DNA from: an uncultured Eubacteriales bacterium | GTDB lineage: Bacteria; Bacillota; Clostridia; Oscillospirales; Oscillospiraceae | Assembly (NCBI GenBank): GCA_900553805.1 | Contig: USEU01000025.1 | Span: 1 to 27,356 of the forward strand | Direction: 5' to 3' | Length of the DNA: 27,356 nt | Shown: positions 1-8,154 of the stretch, one piece after another | Position numbering within the stretch: position 1 is the first letter of the stretch | Layout of the letters: the number at the start of each line of letters is the position of its first letter | Notes under the pieces: generated by a model | What the model was told of the DNA's origin: nothing | Databases searched by the model: none | Seen by the model: only the letters and a program-made list of their open reading frames with translations | Translations under genes and position numbers: made by a program

Positions 1-51
1 GTGGGGCAAAAAGACGGCTGCGGCTCGCAGACACAATTGCGCGGTGTTGCC
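1..51. mobile_element. Right end of a 161-bp MITE-like element (cut by the window edge)
   Basis: These 51 bases match 15691-15741, the right end of the complete copy, at 50 of 51 positions (A to G at the sixth base). They finish with the terminal inverted repeat ending GCGGTGTTGCC. The element directly abuts the metG terminator hairpin, which starts at 52. The rest of the copy lies outside the window. Confidence 0.85.
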
Positions 52-93
52 ATAAATTTTGGGAGCGCTTTTTTCAGCGCTCCCAAAATTTAT
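52..93 (-). terminator. Terminator hairpin downstream of metG
   Basis: A perfect 18-bp inverted repeat (52-69 with 76-93) with a 6-base loop lies just past the metG stop codon. Read on minus, the GC-rich core GGGAGCGCT is followed by its partner and then an A/U-rich end inside the stem itself (AAAATTTAT). The T-rich loop on plus means it may also stop transcription coming the other way. Confidence 0.8.
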
Positions 94-97
94 ACGC

Positions 98-2041
98 TTA
101 CACCAGCCGCGCGCCGGCGGGGATCTTGTCATCCAGCATGACCAGGTTCAGCTTGTCGCCGCGCTCGGCAGACAGAAGCATGCCGCTGCTGAGCTGGCCC
201 ATCATCTTCCGGGGGGCCAGATTGGTGACGGCCACCAGGGTCTTTCCCACCAGCTCCTCCGGCTGGTAGTACTTGGCAATGCCGGAAAGGATCTGCCGGG
301 GGGTATCGGTGCCGTCATTCAGGGTGAATTTCAGGAGTTTTTCGCTCTTCTTCACCTTTTCGCAGGCCAGCACCTTGACCACGGTCATATCCACCTTCTC
401 AAAGTCGTCAAAGGCGATCTCCGCCTTGGGCTCAGGCAGGGGATCCTCCTGGACGGCGGGCTTGTTCAGCGCCTCCAGGGCCGCCAGCTCCTTGTCCATA
501 TCGATGCGGGGGAACAGCGGTGCGCCCGCCACGGCGGCCACCTGGGAATCCAGCAGGCCCCACTTGTCCAGGCTGTCCCAGTCCATCGGTGCGCCGCCCA
601 GGCGCTTGGCGATCTCCTGCGCGGTCGCAGGCATAAAGGGCGCCAGCAGGCCGCCGCAGATGCGGACCGTTTCCAGCAGGTTATACAGCACCCGCGCCAA
701 ACGGGGCTTGCTCTCCTCGCTCTTGGCCAGCACCCAGGGGGCGTTCTCGTCGATATACTTATTGGCCCGGGAAATGACCTTGAAGATCTCCGCCAGCGCA
801 TTCTGGAAGGCGTACTTTTCCATCTGCTCCTCATAGCGGCCCCGCAGGGTGGAGGCCAGCCGGATCAGCTCGGCGTCCTTTTCCTCATCGGCCTGCTGCT
901 CGGCGCTCAGATGCTCGCCGAAGTATTTCTGGGCCATGGCCACAGTGCGGGAAACCAGATTGCCCAGGTCGTTGGCCAGGTCCACGTTGATGGTGTTGAT
1001 CAGGGACTCATTGGAGAAATTGCCGTCGGAGCCAAAGGGGAAGGTGCGCAGCAGGAAGAACCGCAGGGCATCCACGCCGAAGCGCTGGGCCAGCACATAG
1101 GGATCGACCACGTTGCCCTTGGATTTGCTCATCTTGCCGCCGTCCAGCAGCAGCCAGCCGTGGCCATAGACCTTCTTGGGCAGGGGCAGATCCAGGCTCA
1201 TCAGCATGGCGGGCCAGATGATCGAATGGAAGCGGACGATCTCCTTGCCCACAAAATGCACATCCGCAGGCCAGAACTTATCCAGGTCGTGATATTTGTC
1301 GTTTTCAAAGCCCAGAGCGGTCATATAGTTGAACAGCGCGTCGATCCACACATACACCACATGACCGGGGTCAAAGTCCACCGGCACGCCCCAGGTGAAG
1401 CTGGTGCGGGAGACGCACAGGTCCTCCAGTCCGGGATCGATGAAGTTGTTCACCATCTCGTTGACCCGGCTGCGCGGCTCCAGAAAATCGGTGTTCACCA
1501 GCAGATCCCGCACCCGATCGGCGTACTTGCTCAGGCGGAAGAAGTAAGCCTCCTCCTCCGCGTCCTGCACCTCCCGGCCGCAGTCGGGACACTTGCCGTC
1601 CACCAGCTGGCTCTCCGTCCAGAAGGATTCGCAGGGCTTGCAGTATTTGCCCTTGTAGGTGCCCTTGTAGATGTCGCCGTTGTCATGCATCTTCTTGAAG
1701 ATCTTCTGAATGGCAGCCACATGGTAATCGTCGGTGGTGCGGATGAAGCGGTCATAGGAGATGTTCATCAGCTTCCACAGGTCCTTCACGCCGCCCTCGC
1801 CCAGCACGATATCATCCACAAACTGCTGGGGGGTAACACCGGCCTCCTTGGCCTTGTCCTCGATCTTCTGGCCGTGCTCGTCGGTGCCGGTGAGGAACAT
1901 CACATCGTAGCCCTGGAGCCGCTTATAGCGGGCCATGGTATCGGTGGCCACGGTGCAGTAGGTGTGGCCGATGTGAAGCTTGGCGGACGGGTAATAGATG
2001 GGGGTGGTGATATAATACTTCCCCCTGCATTTGTCGCACAT
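98..2041 (-). CDS. metG: Methionyl-tRNA synthetase
   Basis: Charges tRNA-Met with methionine in the cytoplasm (class I synthetase). Visible landmarks are the HIGH motif at residues 23-26, a zinc knuckle with Cys134, Cys137, Cys151 and Cys154, and KMSKS at 303-307. After the anticodon-binding helical domain, residues from about 545 to 647 form an OB-fold tRNA-binding domain (the EMAP-II-like module, with FEKVDMTVVKV near its start). The 647-aa length fits the long bacterial form that carries this domain. The ATG at 2039-2041 has a good Shine-Dalgarno (AAGGAGG, nine bases upstream). The gene sits alone behind its own promoter and a T-box leader, so expression should rise when uncharged tRNA-Met accumulates. 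Confidence 0.97.
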   Translation of the reverse strand: MCDKCRGKYYITTPIYYPSAKLHIGHTYCTVATDTMARYKRLQGYDVMFLTGTDEHGQKIEDKAKEAGVTPQQFVDDIVLGEGGVKDLWKLMNISYDRFIRTTDDYHVAAIQKIFKKMHDNGDIYKGTYKGKYCKPCESFWTESQLVDGKCPDCGREVQDAEEEAYFFRLSKYADRVRDLLVNTDFLEPRSRVNEMVNNFIDPGLEDLCVSRTSFTWGVPVDFDPGHVVYVWIDALFNYMTALGFENDKYHDLDKFWPADVHFVGKEIVRFHSIIWPAMLMSLDLPLPKKVYGHGWLLLDGGKMSKSKGNVVDPYVLAQRFGVDALRFFLLRTFPFGSDGNFSNESLINTINVDLANDLGNLVSRTVAMAQKYFGEHLSAEQQADEEKDAELIRLASTLRGRYEEQMEKYAFQNALAEIFKVISRANKYIDENAPWVLAKSEESKPRLARVLYNLLETVRICGGLLAPFMPATAQEIAKRLGGAPMDWDSLDKWGLLDSQVAAVAGAPLFPRIDMDKELAALEALNKPAVQEDPLPEPKAEIAFDDFEKVDMTVVKVLACEKVKKSEKLLKFTLNDGTDTPRQILSGIAKYYQPEELVGKTLVAVTNLAPRKMMGQLSSGMLLSAERGDKLNLVMLDDKIPAGARLV

Positions 2042-2063
2042 GGTAAAAAGCCTCCTTCATATG

Positions 2064-2300
2064 AAAAAGCCGCCCTCGGAAATGCTCCAAGGGCGACAAA
2101 AATTGACGCGGTACCACCTTGTTTTGCAGGAAAACCTGCCTCATTGACGCTTTGACGGGCGCACCCGGACAGGCCTACCTATCGACCCGCCAGCTCCAAG
2201 ACCATGTTCCCCCGGGCAAAACCGTGCCTGCTCCCACCTTGCCAGGCTCTCTGACCGTCCGCAGCCGGGGTACTCTTCTCTTCACAGCTTTTCCTTATAA
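2064..2300 (-). promoter_or_regulatory. T-box leader of metG with an AUG (Met) specifier
   Basis: On minus, the universal T-box sequence AAGGTGGTACCGCG lies at 2107-2120. It is followed by a terminator: a 10-bp stem (2071-2080 with 2086-2095, one G-U pair) and a run of five T at 2064-2068. Upstream is a Stem I region with the AGTA and AGAGAGCC-type elements and then GAAC-ATG-G, placing ATG at 2203-2205 in the specifier position. This matches the downstream gene. Binding of uncharged tRNA-Met should form the antiterminator with the T-box bulge and allow metG transcription. Confidence 0.93.
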
Positions 2301-2306
2301 TGTCCT

Positions 2307-2336
2307 ATTATAGCCTTCTTTACCCGGTTTTGTCAA
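2307..2336 (-). promoter_or_regulatory. metG promoter (sigma-A type)
   Basis: Perfect -35 TTGACA (2331-2336) and perfect -10 TATAAT (2307-2312) with an 18-base spacer, directly upstream of the T-box leader. The -35 box starts only 19 bases past the dapF stop codon, and no hairpin separates them, so dapF transcripts probably run into this leader too. Confidence 0.9.
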
Positions 2337-2355
2337 CAGAAATGTTTTGCGGGCA

Positions 2356-3138
2356 TTACGGCTCCCATTCCAGGATTTCGGTGATCTGCGTCGGGCCCTC
2401 CTGGTAGAGGGCGGTGACGCGGCCGTTTTCGCCCTCCACGCGCACCTTCAGGGTGCCGCCCCGGTTTTGCAGCGTCAGTGCACCGCCGGGGAGCCTGCCC
2501 TTGAGCCAGAGGGTCGCCGCCACGCTGCCGCAACCGGTGCCGCAGGCCAGGGTGAAATCCTCCACCCCTCGCTCAAAGGTGAGCACCTTGACCTCCGTAT
2601 CGGAGATAGGGGTATAGTAATTTACGTTTGCTCCCTTGGGGAAGGCGGGATGATGGCGCAGCGCCTGCATCTGCGGGCGAAGCGCGTCCGCGTCCGCCCA
2701 CACGTCGCCCCGGTATTCCCGCACGGCATGGGGAAGGCCCGGATTCCCCAGCTCGATATAGGTCACGTCCTCCACCCGGTTCAGCTCCGCCACGGTGGGG
2801 GTATTCAGCCGGATGCGGTACTGCTCCCCGCTCAGGTGCCAGCCAGGCACCAGTCCGGCGTCGGTCTGCACGGTCATATGTTCCCCGGCGATGCCCAGCT
2901 CGTGCGCAAAGCGGCAGATGCACCGCGCGCCGTTGCCGCACATCTCGCCCCGGGAGCCATCAGAATTGTAGAAGTGGAGGCGGAAGTCTGCGGTATCGCT
3001 GCTGTCCACCGCCATGAAGCCGTCCGCTCCCCGCAGGGCGCACAGCTGCCTTGCCCATTGGGCATAGTCCGCCCTGACACCCCGGCCGTCGATCACCATG
3101 AAGTCGTTTCCGGCTCCGTTCATATAATAAACCTTCAT
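2356..3138 (-). CDS. dapF: Diaminopimelate epimerase
   Basis: Converts LL-diaminopimelate to the meso form, used for peptidoglycan cross-linking and as the lysine precursor. It is a cytoplasmic, cofactor-independent two-base racemase. The two catalytic cysteines are visible: Cys67 in EMCGNGARC and Cys199 in LACGTGC. The N-terminus MNGAGNDF is the family start signature. Length 260 aa is slightly short of the usual 270-280 but no motif is missing. It starts three bases after the dapB stop codon, so the two genes are almost certainly co-transcribed. It is the last gene of the run. Confidence 0.96.
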   Translation of the reverse strand: MKVYYMNGAGNDFMVIDGRGVRADYAQWARQLCALRGADGFMAVDSSDTADFRLHFYNSDGSRGEMCGNGARCICRFAHELGIAGEHMTVQTDAGLVPGWHLSGEQYRIRLNTPTVAELNRVEDVTYIELGNPGLPHAVREYRGDVWADADALRPQMQALRHHPAFPKGANVNYYTPISDTEVKVLTFERGVEDFTLACGTGCGSVAATLWLKGRLPGGALTLQNRGGTLKVRVEGENGRVTALYQEGPTQITEILEWEP

Positions 3139-3141
3139 GCC

Positions 3142-3864
3142 TTATCCTTTCAGCAGGCTCGTCATATCATACATGCCCTTGGGCTTACCCACCATGAAGC
3201 GGGCCGCCTGAACGCCGCCCTCGGCCAGCATGGCTCGGTTATAAACCTGGTGGCGCAGGGTGATCTCCTGGCTGGCGGTGCACACATGCACCTCATGCAC
3301 GCCGACAATGCCGCCCATGCGCAGGGAGGAAACACCCACCTCGTCCCTGGTGCGTTTGCACTCGCCGCTGCGGCCGTCGTGCTCCACGGCGTTGGGCCGC
3401 GCGGCCTTCACCGCCTCGAAGAGCATTTTCGCGGTGCCGCTGGGGGCATCCACCTTGCGGTTGTGGTGGATCTCCACGATCTCCACGTCGGCATCCGGGA
3501 ACAGCGCCACCGTCTGCCGGGTCAGCTGACACAGCAGGGCAATGCCGATGCTCATATTGCCGGAATAGAACACAGGGATCTCCTTCGCCGCGTCAAAGAT
3601 CAGCCGTTTTTCCTCCTCCGTGTGGCCGGTGGTGCCAATCACCGCCGCCGCGCCGATCTCCTTGGCATAGCGCAGCACATCCGCCGCCGCGCTGTGGTTG
3701 GAGAAGTCGATGATCACATCCGCTTCAACCCTTCCCAGCTCGTCAAAGGTTTTTGCCACGCCGTCCGCGCCGTCCAGGCTGACTCTTCCAACCACCTCGC
3801 CGCCGAGGATCCCGGAGATCAGATGGCCCATGGCGCCGTTGGCGCCGCACAGCACCGCCCTCAT
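3142..3864 (-). CDS. dapB: 4-hydroxy-tetrahydrodipicolinate reductase
   Basis: NAD(P)H-dependent second step of the diaminopimelate branch, acting on the product of DapA. The start is the ATG at 3862-3864, which overlaps the dapA stop codon as ATGA. The frame stays open further upstream but that stretch is out-of-frame dapA sequence. From this start the protein is 240 aa and begins with the dinucleotide-binding motif GANGAMG (residues 7-13). The catalytic segment is EIHHNRKVDAPSGTA (131-145), with the active-site His pair at 133-134 and Lys137. Overlap with dapA implies translational coupling. Confidence 0.96.
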   Translation of the reverse strand: MRAVLCGANGAMGHLISGILGGEVVGRVSLDGADGVAKTFDELGRVEADVIIDFSNHSAAADVLRYAKEIGAAAVIGTTGHTEEEKRLIFDAAKEIPVFYSGNMSIGIALLCQLTRQTVALFPDADVEIVEIHHNRKVDAPSGTAKMLFEAVKAARPNAVEHDGRSGECKRTRDEVGVSSLRMGGIVGVHEVHVCTASQEITLRHQVYNRAMLAEGGVQAARFMVGKPKGMYDMTSLLKG

Positions 3865-4757
3865 ACATTCACTCCCAGCTCCCGCATGTGGGCGAGCATC
3901 CGCTGGCGGTTCTCCTCCTGCATGGGCACCAGGGGCAGACGGACATGCTCCTGTCCGAAGCCCATGGCGCTGATGGCCGCCTTGGCGGGGATGGGGTTGG
4001 CCTCGCAGAACAGATCCTTGATCAGGGGCAGATACCTGCACTGCATCCGCGCAGCCTCCTCCACGTGCCCGGCAAAGAAGGCATCGGTCATGGCCACCGC
4101 CTGCCGGGGGGCCACATTGCTCAATACGCTGATGGTGCCCTTGCCGCCCATGGCGAGGTTTGCCACTGTCAGGGCGTCCTCGCCGGAATAGATATCCAGC
4201 TTGTCGCCGCAGCGGGCAAACAGCTCCACCACCTGGCTCATATTGCCGCTGGCTTCCTTCACTGCGGCAATGTTGGGGTGCTCCGCCAGCTTTTCGATGG
4301 TGGCGGGCAGCATATTGCAGCCGGTGCGGGAGGGCACATTGTAAAGGATGATGGGGCGATCCACGCAGTCGGCGATGGTGCGGTAGTGGGCCAGCAGGCC
4401 GCTGTCCAGGGACTTGTTGTAGTTATAATAGGGGGTGACGACCAGCAGGGCATCCGCGCCGATGCCGCAGGCGGTCTTGCTGAACTCCACGGCATGCAGG
4501 GTATTGTTGGTGCCGGTGCCCGCGATCACGGGGACCCGGCCATTCACCCGCTCAACAGTGAAGCGGATCACCTCATTGCGCTCCTGGGGCGTCAGGGTGG
4601 CGCTTTCGCCGGTGGTGCCCACGGCAACCAGAGCGTTGATTCCGTTTTCCAGCTGGAAGTCGATCAGCCGTCCCAGCGCCTCGTAGTCCACGCCGGTGGC
4701 CGTCAGGGGGGTCACCATTGCGGTGGCCATTCCTCTGAAAATGGTGTTCTTTCTCAT
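3861..4757 (-). CDS. dapA: 4-hydroxy-tetrahydrodipicolinate synthase
   Basis: Condenses pyruvate with aspartate semialdehyde, the committed step to diaminopimelate and lysine. It is a TIM-barrel class I aldolase. Key residues seen: GTTGES (47-52) for pyruvate and proton relay, Tyr139 in YNVPSRTG, and the Schiff-base Lys167 in AAVKEASGN. The 298-aa length is standard. The ATG follows AAGGAG at about ten bases. It sits 42 bases after the DUF2461 gene with no terminator or clear promoter between them, so it is probably read from the promoter upstream of the BMP-domain gene at 8121 unless a promoter hides inside the upstream genes. Confidence 0.97.
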   Translation of the reverse strand: MRKNTIFRGMATAMVTPLTATGVDYEALGRLIDFQLENGINALVAVGTTGESATLTPQERNEVIRFTVERVNGRVPVIAGTGTNNTLHAVEFSKTACGIGADALLVVTPYYNYNKSLDSGLLAHYRTIADCVDRPIILYNVPSRTGCNMLPATIEKLAEHPNIAAVKEASGNMSQVVELFARCGDKLDIYSGEDALTVANLAMGGKGTISVLSNVAPRQAVAMTDAFFAGHVEEAARMQCRYLPLIKDLFCEANPIPAKAAISAMGFGQEHVRLPLVPMQEENRQRMLAHMRELGVNV

Positions 4758-4799
4758 GGTTCTGTTTCTCCTTATTTGTTTATTCCTTGGTCTGAGTAC

Positions 4800-5459
4800 C
4801 TATTCCGGGCTTCCCAATGTGATTAGGTTGAAATAATCGTACAGCGAGATCAGCTTCTCCAGGAACGCCCCTGCCCGCTCGCCCAGCGCCGGGCCGAAGA
4901 TCGCTTCGCTCACCGGCTCATGGACGATCAGACTGATGTCCTCTTTCCAGGCATAGTAGGGGGCCAGCGCCGGGGTGGGCGCTTCCTTGGGGCGCTTGTA
5001 GCAGACGGCAGTCAGCTCCATGCCCACGTCCTTCTGCACCTTTTTCAGAATTTCCGGGAACTCCCGTGGCTTGGCAGCCAATCGCCTGCGGAATGCCTCC
5101 ATGGCAGAGGACTTGGGCTTCCAGACAGAGAAACCGTAGCTCACACCCTCCGGGCGGATTTCAAAGAACAGGCAGGGATTCTCCGCCCACCATTCCACGT
5201 CTCTGCGGATGCAGATCCACAGGCTCTCCTTATATGGCTCCGGGTGGTGGAGCCGGGCGTCCCGATAGATACGGCTGACCTTTAAAATATCCCCGGAGCG
5301 CTCCAGAAAGGGCTGGAACAGCTCCTGACCCAGCTCCTTCATGGGCTGGTAGAGGGTATCCACGTATTGCTTTTTATGTTCCAGGAACCATTCCCGGTTG
5401 TTGTTCATGCGAATTCCCCAGAGAAAATCAATGGTCTCCGGGGTAAAGCCGGTAAACAT
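4800..5459 (-). CDS. DUF2461 family protein (TIGR02453)
   Basis: Cytoplasmic protein of unknown function, 219 aa, the usual family length. The family signature is clear: an N-terminal FTPETIDFLWGIRMNNNREWF segment with the asparagine pair and W-F, a following lysine-tyrosine region, then RIYRDARLHHPEPYKE (about residues 63-78), and a WWAENPCLFFEIRPEG strand. No signal peptide or membrane segment is seen. It starts 18 bases after the metallophosphoesterase stop with AAGGAAGG as ribosome site, so both belong to the same transcript. The context gives no firm role; the family is often found as a single housekeeping-like gene in Firmicutes and Bacteroidetes. Confidence 0.88.
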   Translation of the reverse strand: MFTGFTPETIDFLWGIRMNNNREWFLEHKKQYVDTLYQPMKELGQELFQPFLERSGDILKVSRIYRDARLHHPEPYKESLWICIRRDVEWWAENPCLFFEIRPEGVSYGFSVWKPKSSAMEAFRRRLAAKPREFPEILKKVQKDVGMELTAVCYKRPKEAPTPALAPYYAWKEDISLIVHEPVSEAIFGPALGERAGAFLEKLISLYDYFNLITLGSPE

Positions 5460-5477
5460 GGCGATTTTTACCTTCCT

Positions 5478-6176
5478 TTATCTTGTGTCATTCATGCGCA
5501 GGGTCTCGGTCCAGTCATCGGTGGTATCCCGGTGCTTGGTTCTCCAGCGCAGCTGGTTCTGGTGCTCCGGCCGGACGGGGCGGTCCGGGATCTCCAGCAC
5601 ATAGCGCTCAAAGGCATTGATGAGGGTGGTGCCGTTATAATCCCGCACCCGCTGGAGGGAAGCATCGTAGCGCAGGTGCACATGCCCATGCACCAGGTAG
5701 CTGGGGTGATATTTTTCCAGAAGCTCCCGCAGGGAAGCAAACCCCCAGTGGGCGGGGTCCTCCCCGTCGCCCAGTCCCTCCGGCGGGGCGTGGGTGACCA
5801 CGATGTCCACTCCCTTGCACCGCCGCAGGGGGAGGCGGAGCTTGCGGATGCGGCGGCGCATCTGCTGCTCGGTATACTGGTATTTGCCGGGGTGATAGCG
5901 CCGGCAGCCTCCCAGCCCCATGATCCGCACGCCGTTGTACTCCACAATGGCGTCGTCGATGCAGTCGCAGCCGCTGGGCGGCTCCCGGTCATAGTGGGTA
6001 TCGTGATTTCCCGCCACAAACAGCAGCGGGCACCGGGCCATGGTCACCAAAAACTGGAGATAGCTGGATCTCAGATCTCCGCAGGAGATGATCAGGTCGA
6101 TCCCGTCCAGCCTTCCGGGGACATAGAAGTCCCACAGTGCGGGACATTCCTCATCGGAGATGAATAGAATCTTCAA
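5478..6176 (-). CDS. Calcineurin-like metallophosphoesterase with an altered first motif
   Basis: 232 aa, cytoplasmic, predicted dinuclear-metal phosphoesterase. Motifs in order: D8 in ISDEEC, GD at 33-34 (CGDL), GNHD at 56-59, TH at 128-129 (VVTHAPPEG) and HGHVH at 163-167. The first motif is normally D-x-H; here the histidine is Glu10, so one metal ligand differs. This appears to be a property of a Clostridial subclade rather than damage, because all other motifs are intact. Translation must start at the TTG at 6174-6176: the conserved KILFISD strand follows at once and no ATG is available. It overlaps the end of the upstream BMP-domain gene by 26 bases, suggesting coupling. The substrate is unknown; nucleotide or phosphodiester substrates are the usual guess for the fold. 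Confidence 0.88.
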   Translation of the reverse strand: MKILFISDEECPALWDFYVPGRLDGIDLIISCGDLRSSYLQFLVTMARCPLLFVAGNHDTHYDREPPSGCDCIDDAIVEYNGVRIMGLGGCRRYHPGKYQYTEQQMRRRIRKLRLPLRRCKGVDIVVTHAPPEGLGDGEDPAHWGFASLRELLEKYHPSYLVHGHVHLRYDASLQRVRDYNGTTLINAFERYVLEIPDRPVRPEHQNQLRWRTKHRDTTDDWTETLRMNDTR

Positions 6177-8121
6177 CCGTCTTCGCTTCTTTCTGTGCCG
6201 GGATGTCTTCTTTATGGACGCCCAGCTCCCGGATCATGTTGCGGGACATGGGCAGGATCTCATCGAAGGTGGGGATGGAGCCGCTGACATTTTCACAGAG
6301 CCAATCCATATGGATCAGCTCCTCTGTTGTGAAGGTGGCGGAGCTGTCGGGATTTTTCACGCTGCCGTCCTGGGCCACGATTCGCCGGGCAAAGGGACTG
6401 ATCTTTCCGTCGCAGATGCCCTGGCGCAGGATCTCGCCCAGGGTACGCAGGCCCTGGGGCAGCTTATCGGAGAATTCGATGCCGATGGTGCCGGAATCCA
6501 TGCCCAGCCAATAGTTGCGGCCGGTGCCGTCCTTATCCCGCTTCAGGGTGCCGGAGAGGATGCCCCGGATCACGGACTCATAGAACTTGCCCCAGACCCA
6601 CACCGGCGAACCCAGGGGGATCAGGTCACCCTTGTCATCCATCAGGTAGGTGCCGTAGTTACAGAAATTCAGGTACATCTCGGAGTGCACCGGCACATCC
6701 CGGTTGGACACCACCCGGATGCCGTCGGCAAAGAAATCCGCCTGGGGCGTGCCCTGCACACAGGACCAGCGCAGCTCGATCTGCGCCCGGGGGTTGGTGA
6801 GCTGCGCGCCCAAGGCAAAAGCATTGATGGAGGCGGGCACGCCATAGATGGGATAGGAGGCGATGTAGCCGATGCGGTTGTTCTGAGCCATGGCTCCGGC
6901 GATGGCTCCGGTGATGAACTTTGCCTCAAAAATTCGTCCGTAATAGGTGCGGATGCTGGTATAGGGCTGATCCAGAGAGCAGCAGAAGAAATAGATTTTG
7001 GGATGCTTCACCGCCGCCTTGAGAATGGCGTGGGTCATCTGGGGCACCGTGGCGAATACCACCTGCGCTCCCTCGCTCACCGCCTGCTCAATGAGCTTCT
7101 CCGCCTCCTCCGGGGTGTTGCCCTGGAAATAGCTGCGGACGGTGACCTTGTCGCCCATCATCTCTTCCAAATATTCCCTGCCCTTGTCATGGCCCATTCC
7201 CCAGCCGCTGGTGGAGGGGCTGAGGGCGTGGATAAAGGCTACGTTCAGATGATCCGGCAGGGTAATGCGGCTGAGGATGCCGGGCTTGGAATCCTCGATT
7301 TTGGAGGTGACGTTCACCGCCGCCTCGGAGGTGGACACGATGTCCGCCCAGAGGCTTGCCACGCTCTTTTTCAGCTCCGCCGCGCTCAGGGTGGACAGGC
7401 TTTCAAAGGGGTACAGCTTCAGCCACAGCAGCAGCGCCTCCTCCGGCAGGATGTCCAGCTGCTTGGTGTTCACCGCCGCCAGCGCCTCCCGGAAGTACTG
7501 GAAGCGGGCATTGAAGCTGCGCCGCTCCTCCTCCGTCCACATTTCGCCGGGCTTCTTGCCGATCAGGGAAAGCAGCTTCCCATAGTCCTTGGGGTGCCGG
7601 AACTGGACGGTGTAGATACGGGCGGATTTGAAGAAATCCAGGAATTCATAGTATGCCACGATCCGCGGCTCCTGGGTCTTTGCGGGCATCACCCGCTTGA
7701 CCACCGCGGGGATCCGCGGCGCATCGAAATAGCGCAGGACGCTGACACGCTTGTTGCCCTCCTGCACGTAGAAATTGCCTAAGTATTCATAACAGGTAAT
7801 GGGGTCGCGGATGCCCTCTTCTCCCAGGTGGGCATCGCACAGGGTGATCCACTTGGTGGCGAACTCCGTTTTCGCGTCCAGCAGGGGCAGGAAGCTGGGC
7901 GTAAACGCCGCGATCCGCCCGGCGGACTTGGTGCCCACAATGCGCTCCGCGGGAATGTCCATGGTCCCCACATCGGTGACTGTCAGGGTATCGATCTCCG
8001 GCAGCAGCTCATCCAGCACCGCCGGATTCTCGCTTTTCCCTGCCGCCCGCAGCTCCTCGGCCTCTCGCTGCCCCATTTTCAGCGCTTTGAGATATTCCTC
8101 TTTACAGACTTGTACCGACAT
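6151..8121 (-). CDS. Cytoplasmic ParB/Srx-like plus BMP (PnrA-like) ligand-binding fusion protein
   Basis: 656 aa from the ATG at 8119-8121, which has a strong GGAGG five bases upstream. The frame is open to 8301 but that extension crosses the likely promoter and has no ribosome site. Residues about 50-145 look like a ParB/sulfiredoxin-fold domain: a DIPAERIVG strand, then GIRDPITCYEY, the box-II-like VQEGNKRVSVLR (Glu121, Gly122, Arg125) and a RIPAVVKRV strand. Residues about 291-600 form a BMP-family (PnrA/Med, nucleoside-binding lipoprotein) domain starting LNVAFIHALSPSTSGWG. There is no signal peptide or lipobox, so it cannot be a normal transporter binding protein. It may be an intracellular nucleoside sensor or DNA- or phosphotransfer-linked regulator; that is inference. 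It heads the run leading to the dap genes. Confidence 0.8.
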   Translation of the reverse strand: MSVQVCKEEYLKALKMGQREAEELRAAGKSENPAVLDELLPEIDTLTVTDVGTMDIPAERIVGTKSAGRIAAFTPSFLPLLDAKTEFATKWITLCDAHLGEEGIRDPITCYEYLGNFYVQEGNKRVSVLRYFDAPRIPAVVKRVMPAKTQEPRIVAYYEFLDFFKSARIYTVQFRHPKDYGKLLSLIGKKPGEMWTEEERRSFNARFQYFREALAAVNTKQLDILPEEALLLWLKLYPFESLSTLSAAELKKSVASLWADIVSTSEAAVNVTSKIEDSKPGILSRITLPDHLNVAFIHALSPSTSGWGMGHDKGREYLEEMMGDKVTVRSYFQGNTPEEAEKLIEQAVSEGAQVVFATVPQMTHAILKAAVKHPKIYFFCCSLDQPYTSIRTYYGRIFEAKFITGAIAGAMAQNNRIGYIASYPIYGVPASINAFALGAQLTNPRAQIELRWSCVQGTPQADFFADGIRVVSNRDVPVHSEMYLNFCNYGTYLMDDKGDLIPLGSPVWVWGKFYESVIRGILSGTLKRDKDGTGRNYWLGMDSGTIGIEFSDKLPQGLRTLGEILRQGICDGKISPFARRIVAQDGSVKNPDSSATFTTEELIHMDWLCENVSGSIPTFDEILPMSRNMIRELGVHKEDIPAQKEAKTVEDSIHLR

Positions 8122-8154
8122 TGCGTCCTCCTGATCAGATAGTTTTACATCATT

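Noticed and set aside
3865-4041. 59-codon upstream extension of dapB
   Set aside because: It lies within dapA in another frame, and the conserved DapB N-terminus begins exactly at the ATG overlapping the dapA stop.
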